A stretch of 64,000 nt of DNA from Bacteroidota bacterium (GCA_017303905.1 JAFLBH010000003.1:434001-498000); one strand, 5' to 3'. Shown: positions 51,633 to 62,130, counted from the stretch's first letter. Numbers and translations are program-made. Notes: generated from the sequence alone by a model not told the origin.

Positions 51633-52856
51633 ATGAAAAGAATTTCCATTTTACTTTTGTTGGCAACTGCCATTTCTAATGCTCAAACCATTTCAGAATC
51701 GAACTTAAAAAAACACATCAGCTTTTTAGCTTCCGATAATTTACACGGAAGAGGTACCTCAACCGACGATGAAAAAAAAGCTGCTGACTATATTGCGAAA
51801 GAATTTAAAAAGTATGGACTTACTCCCGGAAATTCAAATTCTTATTTCCATGAATTTACCTTCCGCAAAAATTTAAATCCACACGACACGTCCACAATAA
51901 ATATTCCTGAAAGAAAAGGAACGAATGTTATTGGATTTCTTGACAACAAGGCACCTTACACCATTGTGATTGGCGCACATTACGACCATTTAGGATTAGG
52001 TCATGATAAAAACAGTTTGGATGCAAATCCTACAGGTAAAACACATAATGGTGCCGATGATAATGCGAGCGGAACCGCAGGCGTTTTAGAATTAGCAAAT
52101 TACTTCTCCTCTAATAAAACAACCGAGAAGTTTAATTTTCTTTTCATGTGCTATTCAGGTGAAGAACTTGGATTGATTGGCTCTAAAAAATGGTGCGACA
52201 ACCCTACCTACCCTCTTGATAAAATTAATTATATGTTAAACATGGATATGATTGGCCGACTGAACGACAGCACTCAAAAATTAATTATTTATGGTGTAGG
52301 TACATCTCCGGTTTGGGTGCCAATGATTGATAGTATAAAATCTGGACTTAGTATTAAAAAAGACAGCGCGGGTATTGGTCCGAGTGATCAAACTTCCTTC
52401 TATTTGAAAAACATCCCGGTGTTACATTTCTTTACCGGACAACATAGCGATTATCACAAACCAAGTGATGATGCCGATAAAATAAATTATAAAGGTGAAG
52501 TGAAAGTTTTGGAATACATGTTGCGCGTTATTAAAAACACCGAGAGCATGGATAAACTGGCATTCCTTAAAACAAGAAATCCTGAAAATGGCAAAGGCGG
52601 ATTTAAAGTAACTATGGGAATTATGCCCGATTACACCTTTGAAGGAAAGGGTTTGCGTGTGGATGGTGTGAGTGATGGAAAACCCGCCGCGAAAGCAGGC
52701 ATACAAAAAGGAGATTTAATCATTAAATTAGGAGAATACCCAGTTAATAATGTAAAAGAATACATGAGTGCACTTGGTAATTTTAAGAAAGGCGACACGA
52801 CAAAAGTAAAAGTGAACCGCGAAGGAAATATTATTGAGTTGGATGTTACGTTTTAA
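51633..52856 (+). CDS. Exported M28 aminopeptidase with PDZ domain
   Basis: This 407-residue zinc peptidase has a signal peptide (MKRISILLLLATAISNAQ). The M28 zinc ligands are visible: GAHYDHLG (His116), HNGADDNASG (Asp142), CYSGEELGL (Glu177 catalytic, Glu178), NMDMIGR (Asp205) and a late HSDYHKPSDD His. A PDZ domain follows (about 315-407: RVDGVSDGKPAAKAGIQKGD). It is probably periplasmic or surface-bound. The terminator of the previous gene sits right before its ATG, so a promoter would have to overlap that hairpin. Confidence 0.94.
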   Translation: MKRISILLLLATAISNAQTISESNLKKHISFLASDNLHGRGTSTDDEKKAADYIAKEFKKYGLTPGNSNSYFHEFTFRKNLNPHDTSTINIPERKGTNVIGFLDNKAPYTIVIGAHYDHLGLGHDKNSLDANPTGKTHNGADDNASGTAGVLELANYFSSNKTTEKFNFLFMCYSGEELGLIGSKKWCDNPTYPLDKINYMLNMDMIGRLNDSTQKLIIYGVGTSPVWVPMIDSIKSGLSIKKDSAGIGPSDQTSFYLKNIPVLHFFTGQHSDYHKPSDDADKINYKGEVKVLEYMLRVIKNTESMDKLAFLKTRNPENGKGGFKVTMGIMPDYTFEGKGLRVDGVSDGKPAAKAGIQKGDLIIKLGEYPVNNVKEYMSALGNFKKGDTTKVKVNREGNIIELDVTF

Positions 52857-53822
52857 CTAAACGCCTACCATCTGCTGTTTTTCAAAATCCCAAACTTTTA
52901 ATTTAAAGCAAGCGATTATGTCTTTTGGTTTCAAAGATGTTTTCTTTGCATTCTGTAATTCCGGCAAAGCCTTCATTACTTCAGGTAAGCGGTAAAACGG
53001 AATACGCGCGTTCATATGATGTACGTGATGATAACCAATATTAGCGGTTACCCAATGCATGAATGGATTCAAATCCATGTAGCTCGAAGACTCTAATGCT
53101 GCGCCTTCGTAAGTCCACTCTTCATTTCCTTTAAAGGTAACACCCGGAAAATTATGCTGAGCATAAAACAAGTATGCACCCATAGCTCCCGAAATAAAAT
53201 GCGGAATAACACAAAGTAAAATCCAGGTTTGCCAACCTAAAAAATAAATCACCGTGAACTGGTAAGCGAAGTGTACAATTAAAGCTACTAACGAATCAAT
53301 GTGTTTAGAAAAACGATTGAGAATAGATTTGAAACACATGCCCCACATGAAAGCAAAGAAATAGCCGAATAAAATAGTTAAGGGGTGACGAATAAATAAA
53401 TAATGTATCTTTTCCCAGGTACTGCATTTTTCATATTTCTGCTTAGTATAAATAGGATAAGAGCCAATAGCTGCGCTGTACAACTTTGAATTATTTTTAT
53501 GGTGGTAATCGTGACTACGGCTCCAAATGCCTGTTGGTGCTAAAACATAAAATCCAAAAAGTGTAAATAAAATATCTGCCGCTGTTGATTTCTGTAAAAT
53601 AGTTTTATGTTGATGGTCGTGATAAATAACAAATAAGCGCACAATCACCAATCCGGCCATAATGCTGCAAGCTAGTTTTAATATCCAATGAAAATTATAT
53701 ACCGTACCAAATAAAAGTGCAATTAAAATAAATAAAGTACTGAGGGTATGATACCAGCTTTTAAAGCGGTCTTCCTTCATAAAAGGCTTGGTAGCCAAAA
53801 TCAGTTGTTTACCCTGTAACAT
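52857..53822 (-). CDS. Membrane fatty acid desaturase family protein
   Basis: This 321-residue di-iron membrane enzyme has the three His boxes of the family: HDHQH (about 68-72), HDYHH (about 109-113) and HHVHH (about 264-268). There are several transmembrane segments. It may desaturate fatty acyl chains or modify a related lipid such as a carotenoid, and the His spacing alone does not decide. Its stop codon directly abuts the M28 peptidase stop on the other strand, and the acyltransferase gene lies upstream on the same strand, suggesting lipid metabolism. Confidence 0.88.
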   Translation of the reverse strand: MLQGKQLILATKPFMKEDRFKSWYHTLSTLFILIALLFGTVYNFHWILKLACSIMAGLVIVRLFVIYHDHQHKTILQKSTAADILFTLFGFYVLAPTGIWSRSHDYHHKNNSKLYSAAIGSYPIYTKQKYEKCSTWEKIHYLFIRHPLTILFGYFFAFMWGMCFKSILNRFSKHIDSLVALIVHFAYQFTVIYFLGWQTWILLCVIPHFISGAMGAYLFYAQHNFPGVTFKGNEEWTYEGAALESSSYMDLNPFMHWVTANIGYHHVHHMNARIPFYRLPEVMKALPELQNAKKTSLKPKDIIACFKLKVWDFEKQQMVGV

Positions 53823-53868
53823 AATCGTACAAATATACGAAGCGAATGGGTATAATTAAAGGGTAAAA

Positions 53869-54747
53869 TCAGGCGGTGGGACGCTTATGTTTCCAGCGGC
53901 GGTGACTCCACAGCCATATTTCGGGTTGCTTTTTTATGTCTTCTTCCAGCCTACGGGTGTGTAATTCGGAAATTTCTCCCTCTTTGGTGCTTTTAGGCTC
54001 ATTCACAAGAATTTCCGCATTTACTAAATAATGTCCGCGTTTAGGCCGACTTACCGTAACATATACAATAGGATAATTCAATTTTTGCGCGATTTTCTCT
54101 GTTCCCACAAAAACCGGCGTATCCTGATTGAGGAAAGTAGTCCAATAAGCACCCTCAGGTGGTGGTGTTTGATCGGCGATAAAAGCGGTAGCATTAATTT
54201 CATTTCTGTTTTTTATCATTTCGCGCATCACCTCGCGCATGGCATATAATTTATTTCCAAAACGAGTACGCATTTTGTACATCAGGTTATTGAATTGCTT
54301 ATTAGTTAAGGGATGATAAATCACATACAGTTGTTGCTTCAACAATAAACTAAACGTATTACCGGCCCACTCCCAATTGCCATAATGTCCCATAACGATA
54401 ATGCAACTTTTTTTCTCGTCATTTAATTTATTAAAGAGGTCGGTAGTTTGTTGAGTAAAAGCACAACGATTAATTGCTTCCTTTTTTGAAATGGTAAGTG
54501 TTTTAAAAGTTTCCAAAAACAAATCACAGAGGTAACGATAAAATTTTCTTTCGATAGTTTTTAATTCTTCGTGCGTTTTTTCGGGAAAAGAATTTTTAAG
54601 GTTTTGGTAAACAACCTTTTTTCTGTACCCAATTACATAATAGAGCAACACATAAAAGAAATCGGAAACCCCATAAAAAAGTGGGAACGGAATAATAGAA
54701 ATTAAATAAATAAAAGGTAATCCTATGTAAAATCCTATAGCGCCCAT
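53869..54747 (-). CDS. LpxL/HtrB-like lysophospholipid acyltransferase family protein
   Basis: This 292-residue protein has an N-terminal membrane helix (about 5-25) and an acyltransferase core with the HxxxxE motif VMGHYGNWEWAG (His-Glu). FIADQTPPPEGAYW and TEKIAQKLNYPIVYVTVSRP are conserved. LpxL-type enzymes add secondary acyl chains to lipid A, and Bacteroidota members also act in ornithine- or sulfono-lipid synthesis. It is likely co-transcribed with the desaturase after 46 bp. Confidence 0.88.
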   Translation of the reverse strand: MGAIGFYIGLPFIYLISIIPFPLFYGVSDFFYVLLYYVIGYRKKVVYQNLKNSFPEKTHEELKTIERKFYRYLCDLFLETFKTLTISKKEAINRCAFTQQTTDLFNKLNDEKKSCIIVMGHYGNWEWAGNTFSLLLKQQLYVIYHPLTNKQFNNLMYKMRTRFGNKLYAMREVMREMIKNRNEINATAFIADQTPPPEGAYWTTFLNQDTPVFVGTEKIAQKLNYPIVYVTVSRPKRGHYLVNAEILVNEPKSTKEGEISELHTRRLEEDIKKQPEIWLWSHRRWKHKRPTA

Positions 54748-54780
54748 TTGTTTTCTAAAATTACGAATTCTTTACAAAAG

Positions 54781-54810
54781 AAAAAGCCCCACCTTTCGGC
54801 AGGGCTTTTT
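54781..54810 (-). terminator. Terminator of the 692-aa T9SS protein gene
   Basis: AAAAAGCCC/GGGCTTTTT with inner pairing around TTTC forms a stable hairpin 17 bp past the stop codon. It could also serve the other strand. Confidence 0.85.
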
Positions 54811-54826
54811 AGATTAGAAATATCGA

Positions 54827-56905
54827 TTATTCCTTCACCAATTTACCTTGTTTAATAGTTCCGTTAGTATTTGTTACTTTAAACAAATATGCACCGGATG
54901 CTATTTCTTTAGTAGAAATGGTCGTTTGATTATTTGATAATATCTCTTTCAAGATTAGTTTTCCATTTAAATCATAAAGTTCAAAATACGTATCGCTATA
55001 TAATTCAGTTAAAACTACGGTTACAAAATGATTCGCAGGATTTGGGAATAATTTGAAATCAAAATCAGAAGCTATTTCATTTAAACCTGTACATGTATTA
55101 ACTGTTACAGTTGCAGTGGCCATATTTGAACAAGCACCTGTTATACCCGTTACAGTATATGTAGTAGTAACTGACGGTGTAACTGTTATAGCTTGAGTGG
55201 TTGCTCCTGTATTCCAAGAATAAGTAGTTGCTCCGGTAGCAGCAACAGAAGTAGTTTGACCTGCACAAATACTAAAGCTTGTAGCCGCAACAGAAGGCGA
55301 ATTAACTACACCAACAGTTACCGGAATTCTTCCGCTGCTGCAACCCGGTTTTCCATAACGAATCACGCCATTGAACACACGTGGTGTAAACGTTACTGCA
55401 AAATAACCTCCGCCATTTCCTTCTTTAAATTGTAAATCTGCATTAGAAGCATACACATTTCCTACAGCTGTACCATTGGTATAAGATACACCCGGACCAC
55501 CATTAGTTGTTACGTAAAACGCGTATGTTTGTCCTGCAGGCACGTTAACTGTAAATGAACCCGGAATATTAGTAAGCATACCAGGACCGGCACTTGTTAC
55601 GGTAGTTGTTAAAGCTTGTGTCCAACCAACATTCGAAGATTCGAATCCAACAAAGGTACCCGGACGATACCAAACTTCAATTGTAGAAACACCCGTTGCA
55701 CTTAAGTGCATATCAAAACCATTTACTTCAATATTGTTAAGAGCAGTAATGTCAAACATATTACCTGATTGTCCGTTACCTGCAATCATAGTGGTTTGTA
55801 AAGAACCGGAAAATACTGAATTTGCTTCTGCGTAAAAAACAGTAGTAGTGGTTAATACAGGCGTTGCAAATATACTTCCGCTAGCAAGTGCTGTTGTTGA
55901 TGTAGGTGTAGCATACCAAGTAATATTAGGCACGCTGGCATTCGCAGTAATTGAAGTTGTTCCAGGATAAGAGCAAACTGTTCCGCCTGATGAAGCAATC
56001 GTTGGGTTTGGAACAACTTGAACTGTTACAATAACCGGACTACTGATACAACTGATAGACGATGTACCTGTAACGGTATATGTAGTAGTAACTGAAGGAT
56101 TGATAGCTATAGAAGAAGAATTAGAGCCTGTATTCCAAGTATAAGTTGCAGCACCACTCGCGCTTAATGTGCCGCCTGAACCTTGGCATAATTGTGTGTT
56201 TCCTGTTACAAGAACATTCGTATTATTTACTACCAATGTAGCTTGAGAAGTTACAGTGCCACCAACCGAATTAGTAGCCACACATTGATAAACGTAATTA
56301 TTGTACGTTCCCGGAACATTCGTTAGCGTTAATGTTGGAGTATTTGCACCTGCGTATACACCACCATTGGTTACATTTACAAACCCGGTTCCGTTATTAA
56401 CCATCCAAGTATAGGAAGTTGCTCCGGTAGCTGCCATCGCAAATGATGTGCTGCCATTTCCGCAAATAACTGTACTGTTTGGCTGCGACGTAATGGTAGG
56501 TGAACCTGCAATACTTCCTGTACAGGTTACAACTGTAGTACGACAGGCACTTTCAACACCGCAAGTTGGAGAATCTGCTACATGCAAACGGTATGCACCT
56601 GGTACACTAACTGTAACTGTTAACGGAGAATTACCAAATGCAAGAACTGTATTAGATCCATCTGTAAACGTAATGTAGTTTCCGATTCCGCCTGTTGAAC
56701 TTAAAACGAACACACCATTAATATTGAATTGAATCGGATTAAATTCTCCGGCAAAAGTACAGGTATTAATAGTTTGAGAACCACACGCAGAGATAGTTCC
56801 GCTTCCATAAGTGTTAGGGCTAATGCAACCTTGCGCGCTTATGGTCGACGGCATACTAAATGCCAAGGTTAGCAATGCAAAAAACAAATTGTAGATTTTT
56901 TTCAT
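54827..56905 (-). CDS. Ig-like T9SS-exported surface protein, 692 aa
   Basis: This secreted protein has a signal peptide (MKKIYNLFFALLTLAFSMPS), a Cys-containing N-terminal domain (about 26-130), and an Ig-like module (about 135-232, TSQPNSTVICGNGST). Two or three SVTTTYTVTG modules (about 235-300 and 555-610) flank a jelly-roll region, and a T9SS type A sorting domain (FKLFPNPANH to KQGKLVKE) closes the chain. There is no enzyme motif. It resembles an adhesin or surface structural protein. Its SVTTTYTVTG modules recur in the larger gene upstream on the same strand. Confidence 0.88.
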   Translation of the reverse strand: MKKIYNLFFALLTLAFSMPSTISAQGCISPNTYGSGTISACGSQTINTCTFAGEFNPIQFNINGVFVLSSTGGIGNYITFTDGSNTVLAFGNSPLTVTVSVPGAYRLHVADSPTCGVESACRTTVVTCTGSIAGSPTITSQPNSTVICGNGSTSFAMAATGATSYTWMVNNGTGFVNVTNGGVYAGANTPTLTLTNVPGTYNNYVYQCVATNSVGGTVTSQATLVVNNTNVLVTGNTQLCQGSGGTLSASGAATYTWNTGSNSSSIAINPSVTTTYTVTGTSSISCISSPVIVTVQVVPNPTIASSGGTVCSYPGTTSITANASVPNITWYATPTSTTALASGSIFATPVLTTTTVFYAEANSVFSGSLQTTMIAGNGQSGNMFDITALNNIEVNGFDMHLSATGVSTIEVWYRPGTFVGFESSNVGWTQALTTTVTSAGPGMLTNIPGSFTVNVPAGQTYAFYVTTNGGPGVSYTNGTAVGNVYASNADLQFKEGNGGGYFAVTFTPRVFNGVIRYGKPGCSSGRIPVTVGVVNSPSVAATSFSICAGQTTSVAATGATTYSWNTGATTQAITVTPSVTTTYTVTGITGACSNMATATVTVNTCTGLNEIASDFDFKLFPNPANHFVTVVLTELYSDTYFELYDLNGKLILKEILSNNQTTISTKEIASGAYLFKVTNTNGTIKQGKLVKE

Positions 56906-56928
56906 GGTTATATTATTTAAATTTTGTG

Positions 56929-56936
56929 CAAATGTA
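56929..56936 (-). promoter_or_regulatory. -7 promoter element of the 692-aa T9SS gene
   Basis: TACATTTG on the minus strand matches the consensus exactly, 23 bp before the ATG. The -33 TTG is absent at the usual distance. Confidence 0.55.
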
Positions 56937-57012
56937 GGGCAATTTTAAGAGCCCTTTTTACGATTAATATTAACATTTACAGTATCTAAAACAATAAAGT
57001 TAGCTATAAACA

Positions 57013-57042
57013 AAAAACCCCGAGTGTTACCTCGGGGTTTTT
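57013..57042 (-). terminator. Terminator of the 1686-aa T9SS protein gene
   Basis: AAAAACCCCGAG/CTCGGGGTTTTT is a perfect 12-bp stem with a T run, just past the stop codon. Confidence 0.92.
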
Positions 57043-57069
57043 GATTAAAAAGAGTAATACAACTACAAA

Positions 57070-60000
57070 TTACTCCTTAACTAATTTGCCTTGTTTGATG
57101 GTTTGGTTACCATTAACAATGCGATACATGTAAACACCGTTTGCTAATTTTTCGGCGTTAACGGTATTGCTCAAGGAATTTAATTTATCAGTTAACACAA
57201 CACGACCCAGAGCATCTAAAATTACCAAAGTAGCATTAGTGTTTTCTTGATTTACAATTACATTGTATATACCTGTACTTGGATTTGGATAAACAATTAC
57301 ACCTGAATTATCAACTAATAACTGATCGATACCTGTACAAGTTCCTACTACCTGAGTTATGGTTGTATCTTTTGAACATCCACCTGCAGTACCTGTTAAA
57401 GTATAAGAAGTAGTAACCGTTGGAGAAACAATAATACCTTGTGTGGTTTGTCCTGTACTCCAGGAATAAGTTGTAGCGCCGTATGCAATTAAAGTTGCTG
57501 AGCTTCCTGCACATAAAACTGAATTAGTAGTAGTAACACTTAATGTTGGAGCCGGATTTACAGTAACCGTAACCGGAATACGAGGGCTCGTACAACCTAC
57601 TTTTGTGTAATAGATATTACCATTAAACATACGTCCTGCATTTACACCACCAAATTGAGAGCATAATCCGGCACCGGTTTGAACTGAAATATCTGTGTTA
57701 CTATAAAGGTTAGTACCATTAGTATAAGATGAAGGATAGTTAAAGAAAATACCGGTTAACTGACTAGCAGGAATAACCAATGGAGGATTGAAAACAACTC
57801 TGGAAGCATTACCACTACCCGCACTTACTGCTGTAACTGTATCCCATGCTGTCCATGCTGCTGCAGAAGTTTCATTTCCTAAATAAGTTCCTACTTTATA
57901 GAATAACATTAATTGGAATGTTGAACTCGCCGCAGTGGTTGTATTAACATCAATACTATCAATTTGTATACTTCCATTAGTAGGAGTTAAATCAAACATG
58001 GTTCCACCTCCACAACTATTTCCACCTGAGAATAAAGTTTGTAAACTTCCTGTACCTGTTGATTTAGCCTCTGCATACACTGTTGAGTTAGCAACTGCAG
58101 TTGTTGTGTACGTATTACCGGATGCAATTGGTGTGGTAGCGCTCGGTGTTGCATACCAATTAACAGGCCCGAATGCAGATGCTGTTAAAGAAACTGTAGT
58201 TCCTGAACAGGCCGCAACACCTGTTGCACTAATGGTTGGATTAGTTACCGTTACTGTAGAAATTTTTACAGCAGTACATGTTCCATCACTTGCCGTTAAA
58301 GTATAAACAGTGGTTGAAGTTGGATTCACTGCAATTGTATTCGTATTTGCGCCTGTACTCCACGTGTATGAAATTGCACTTCCTCCTGCTGTCAAAACAG
58401 TTGAGTCGCCCAAACATAAACTGTTTTTACCAATAATACTTAAGGAAGGGCTAACAGTTCTGTTAATTGTACTTATATCATTAAATGTGTTAACGTCGCC
58501 TGCTAAACCTGTTGTAGATGTGATAGTGTAAATTCCACTTACACTCATGTTAATTGTTCCAACGGTAAAGTTCGCGCTTGCACCTGAAGCCAAAGGACCA
58601 GGATAAGTATTCGTGATGGTTTGGCTCAATGCTCCACCCACATAAACACTTACAGGGACATTGGAGATTGATGCGGTACCAAAATTCCTAACTGTAACTA
58701 CCATTGTTTCATTTGCAGAATAACATGCGCCTAAAGATGGTGTAACAATAGCAGTAACACCTGCATCAGTTGCTGATCCGTTATAAAGATTAATATTATC
58801 TAAATGAAAATCGTATGATTCTAAATCATCGGTTGGACCATCTTGCGCTAAGAAAGCAACAATAATATCTTGTCCGGCATAAGCACCTAAATTCACAACA
58901 AAATTTGTAAATAAAGTGGTTAAGCTGTTTGTAGCGCTTACTGTGAATACAGGAGCGTAGCTTAATCCACAATCTGTAGACACCATCACGCGAACCTTAT
59001 CATCACTTCCCATGGCGCTATATGTATTCACCGAACCTACAGCTGTGATGGCTGCGTCAAATGAAATTTGAGAGTTTGCCGTTGCAGTAAACTTAGGACC
59101 TACTATCCACTCGTTACGACTAACCGCGAGTAAATTGATTCTTGCAGTAACATTACCTGCGCCGTTCAAATTGTTTTGAGAAGTCCATGCAGAAGTTGAA
59201 CCTGTTGGAGTTGCAGAACCTGTTGCTTCACTCCATAATGGAAAATTAGCGGTTAAATTAGCGCCTGTAAATCCGGTGAAACTAACAGATGTAGGTAAGG
59301 CTGAAGGGCCAACAACAGTACGGGTTACAATAGCCATGGTATCGTTTGTTAAATTACCATCGCCACTTAATGCAGTATAAGCCGTAAAATTATAAATACC
59401 TGCAGTGGTCATATTAACTGTACCAACTGTAAAGCTTGCAGAAGAAGCAGGAGCAATTGTCCCTGTAAATGTAGCATTCGTAGTTTGTGACGTTGCTCCA
59501 CTTACTAACACAGTAACCGGAATATTTGTTACAGGTAAAGAACCATAGTTATTAAGTGTAACAACCATATTTTCTGCTGCACCATAACAGCCTGTTAAAG
59601 CAGGCTTTGTTAATGTGCTAACACCGGCATCCTGCGGTAAAGCATTGTATAAATTAATATTATCCAAATGAAAATCGTACGTCTCTAAATTATCGATAGG
59701 GCCATCCGTTGCTAAAAACGCAACGATAATATTTTGTCCGGCATAAGCGCCTAAAGGAGCTACAAAATTAGTAAAACTTGTAGTTAAACTATTAGTAGCA
59801 CTTACTGTGAATACCGGTGTGAATGAAATACCACAATCAGTAGAAACCATTACACGAACCATATCATCACTTCCCATCACACTTGGAGTAACAACACTGC
59901 CAACTGCAGTAACAGCTGCATCAAATGTAATTTGAGATGTTGAAGTAGCTGTAAACTTCGGACCAACTAACCACTCGTTACGTGTATTAGTTAATAAATT

Positions 60001-62130
60001 AATACGTGCAGTAATGTTTCCTGCACCATTTAATCCGGTTTGAGAAGTCCATAATGAAGTTGTTCCGGTAGGAACGATTGAACTTGTAGCCTCGCTCCAT
60101 AATGGGAAGTTAGTCGTTAAGTTCGCGCCTGTAAATCCGGTGAAATCAACCTGTGTTGGAATAGTAGAAATAGGAAACACCGTACGAGTAGCAGTTCCCA
60201 TTGCATCATTAGGGGCATTCAAATCACCCGCTAAAGATGTGTAGGCATTAAATGAATATGTACCTGCAGTTAACATGTTCAATGTTGCAACGGTGAAGTT
60301 AGCAGAAGCACCTGCGGCTAACGGACCGGGATAAGTTGCATTACTTGTTTGAGTAGCAGCACCTGATACAATTACAGTAACAGGGATGTTAGAAATAGAA
60401 GCGGTACCGTAGTTTTTAACACTTACCACTAAATTCTCTGCCGCGCCATAACAACCGTTAGTTGCCGGACTCACTAAAAAGGCAACGCCGGCATCAGTAG
60501 CCACACCTGCTAAACCGTCAAATTCATAGGCACCCATATCAGGATTTGTGTTCGCGTTCACACCGGTCTTAGGACGAGTAAACGCGTCATGATCGATACC
60601 TGTAACGGTAGTAGTAACAGCGCCTGATTCGATTGGTGTAACCGTATTATTAGCAAAATTTAAGTTTGTATTTGAAATGAAAGGAGCACCTGCATTAACA
60701 GGAGGAACAGAAGCATTATCGTTGGTAGGGTTATTTACCTGTGAGATAGCTGCCCAATTTGAAACAGTGGAATAGTTAACTGTTCCAACACGACCAACAA
60801 AATGCGCGGCATCGTTAGAAACCGTATAAGCATTATTATTAATACTTGCATTTAAAAAATTGTATGATGCAGGGAACCACATAGCCATAAACAATGGCGT
60901 TGTAACGGTTGAAGTCTGAATGTTATTGAAAATATTATTCTTCACTTCGATACCTGTAATTGCTGTTGAGGTTACCACAAAGGCAGCACTATAACAATTG
61001 GTTGTGCTTCCACCCGCTAAAGCACCGAATAAATTAACACTATTGTAAAAAATCTTATGTCCTGTACCGGAAGCTAAACGAATACCGAAAGCCTGAAAGG
61101 TAGTAGAAGTAGAATTGTAATTAGTAGTTATGATGTCGTAGATAACGTTATTTATAACAACGTGATTGTTACCACCTGCTAAATTGACACCGTATGCGCC
61201 CCATCCACCTGTGCTTGTAGACCAAATACCATAAATTTTATTACGAGAAATAGTAATTAAGTTAGAAGAACCTCCTAACGTAGAAATTCCGGCATTACTA
61301 ATTGATGATGTAGCTTTTAATTCGAGTATTTCGTTTTGTGAAATAATTGAGTTAGTAGCATTGTTCAATTCAATTCCGCGATATGATAATTTTTCGGAAG
61401 TAATGGCGGAACCAAAAATATTATTGTTAATATTTAAGTTATCTGCAGTAGCTGTTGTTAAACCACCAATATACAAACCAAAGTAAGCACGGGTAAATTC
61501 GCAATTACTCACAGTGATATTATCGTAATCATTTCCAGTACCTGATGAAGTTAAATTAGCTGCGTTTGTACCTGCATATAAACCATAACTTGTTGTAACG
61601 GTACTACCACTCAAACCATCATTACCCGGAGTGCTACCCGCAATTTTACAATTTGTTATCGTATAATTAGTGGCGCCTAAACCTAAAGTTGCGCGACCGA
61701 TTAAACGAATAGCTGCGGTAGCAGTAATGTTAGGAGCATTCGTGTTTTCAATGGTTAGATCGCGGTTAACCGGACCACCAATAATATCACCGTCGATGGT
61801 AATATTATCAGCACCATCAAACTCTAATACACCACGACCTGATGATGGAGCTCCGCTTATGGAAGCCACTACAGTTGGACGAATGATAATGGAAGTGTAG
61901 TTAGCCGCACCTTGTCCGCTTGCCGCCAAAGGTGTTGGTGTTAAAGGCTCAGTGGTGCTGGCCGTTATATCGATAGTGATGGCACCCGTGTGGGTACCTG
62001 CGTTAATAGCAGCGAAGGCCGCATTAACGTTGGAATAAGTAGCAGTTGAACCACCGGTTACTGTTACCTGCGAAAACAGTTGTATCGCAAAAAACGATAA
62101 AACCGTAAACATAAGTAGTTGTTTTTTCAT
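57070..62130 (-). CDS. Giant T9SS surface protein with beta-helix and 288-aa tandem repeats
   Basis: This 1686-residue modular protein has signal peptide MKKQLLMFTVLSFFAIQLFSQ and a right-handed beta-helix (about 25-540) with repeated short ITISNCEF-type rungs, as in NosD/pectate-lyase-like folds. Two full 288-residue repeats follow (from 546 and 834), each a CARDB-like domain (DAGV...CYGAAENLVVSVKNYG) plus a jelly-roll (EWLVGPKFTATSTSQITFDA). A third CARDB alone starts at 1122. Ig-like SVTTSYTLTG modules and a T9SS sorting domain (VYPNPSTGIY to KQGKLVKE) close the chain. It may bind or cleave polysaccharide, but no catalytic residues are certain. Confidence 0.92.
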   Translation of the reverse strand: MKKQLLMFTVLSFFAIQLFSQVTVTGGSTATYSNVNAAFAAINAGTHTGAITIDITASTTEPLTPTPLAASGQGAANYTSIIIRPTVVASISGAPSSGRGVLEFDGADNITIDGDIIGGPVNRDLTIENTNAPNITATAAIRLIGRATLGLGATNYTITNCKIAGSTPGNDGLSGSTVTTSYGLYAGTNAANLTSSGTGNDYDNITVSNCEFTRAYFGLYIGGLTTATADNLNINNNIFGSAITSEKLSYRGIELNNATNSIISQNEILELKATSSISNAGISTLGGSSNLITISRNKIYGIWSTSTGGWGAYGVNLAGGNNHVVINNVIYDIITTNYNSTSTTFQAFGIRLASGTGHKIFYNSVNLFGALAGGSTTNCYSAAFVVTSTAITGIEVKNNIFNNIQTSTVTTPLFMAMWFPASYNFLNASINNNAYTVSNDAAHFVGRVGTVNYSTVSNWAAISQVNNPTNDNASVPPVNAGAPFISNTNLNFANNTVTPIESGAVTTTVTGIDHDAFTRPKTGVNANTNPDMGAYEFDGLAGVATDAGVAFLVSPATNGCYGAAENLVVSVKNYGTASISNIPVTVIVSGAATQTSNATYPGPLAAGASANFTVATLNMLTAGTYSFNAYTSLAGDLNAPNDAMGTATRTVFPISTIPTQVDFTGFTGANLTTNFPLWSEATSSIVPTGTTSLWTSQTGLNGAGNITARINLLTNTRNEWLVGPKFTATSTSQITFDAAVTAVGSVVTPSVMGSDDMVRVMVSTDCGISFTPVFTVSATNSLTTSFTNFVAPLGAYAGQNIIVAFLATDGPIDNLETYDFHLDNINLYNALPQDAGVSTLTKPALTGCYGAAENMVVTLNNYGSLPVTNIPVTVLVSGATSQTTNATFTGTIAPASSASFTVGTVNMTTAGIYNFTAYTALSGDGNLTNDTMAIVTRTVVGPSALPTSVSFTGFTGANLTANFPLWSEATGSATPTGSTSAWTSQNNLNGAGNVTARINLLAVSRNEWIVGPKFTATANSQISFDAAITAVGSVNTYSAMGSDDKVRVMVSTDCGLSYAPVFTVSATNSLTTLFTNFVVNLGAYAGQDIIVAFLAQDGPTDDLESYDFHLDNINLYNGSATDAGVTAIVTPSLGACYSANETMVVTVRNFGTASISNVPVSVYVGGALSQTITNTYPGPLASGASANFTVGTINMSVSGIYTITSTTGLAGDVNTFNDISTINRTVSPSLSIIGKNSLCLGDSTVLTAGGSAISYTWSTGANTNTIAVNPTSTTVYTLTASDGTCTAVKISTVTVTNPTISATGVAACSGTTVSLTASAFGPVNWYATPSATTPIASGNTYTTTAVANSTVYAEAKSTGTGSLQTLFSGGNSCGGGTMFDLTPTNGSIQIDSIDVNTTTAASSTFQLMLFYKVGTYLGNETSAAAWTAWDTVTAVSAGSGNASRVVFNPPLVIPASQLTGIFFNYPSSYTNGTNLYSNTDISVQTGAGLCSQFGGVNAGRMFNGNIYYTKVGCTSPRIPVTVTVNPAPTLSVTTTNSVLCAGSSATLIAYGATTYSWSTGQTTQGIIVSPTVTTSYTLTGTAGGCSKDTTITQVVGTCTGIDQLLVDNSGVIVYPNPSTGIYNVIVNQENTNATLVILDALGRVVLTDKLNSLSNTVNAEKLANGVYMYRIVNGNQTIKQGKLVKE
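58768..60495 (-). repeat. Two 864-bp tandem coding repeats
   Basis: Repeat A (60495-59632) and repeat B (59631-58768) encode residues 546-833 and 834-1121 of the giant protein, with the same length and no shift. The first third of the unit starts again at 58767. Both copies keep long runs of identical DNA, for example around the FHLDNINLYN segment. Confidence 0.92.

Noticed and set aside
57935..58306. 123-aa ORF antisense to the giant T9SS gene
   Set aside because: Val/Pro-rich shadow of Thr/Gly-rich repeats on the other strand.
58768..60495. Assembly duplication in the giant gene
   Set aside because: The two units differ at many positions and keep the frame, so they are real diverged repeats.
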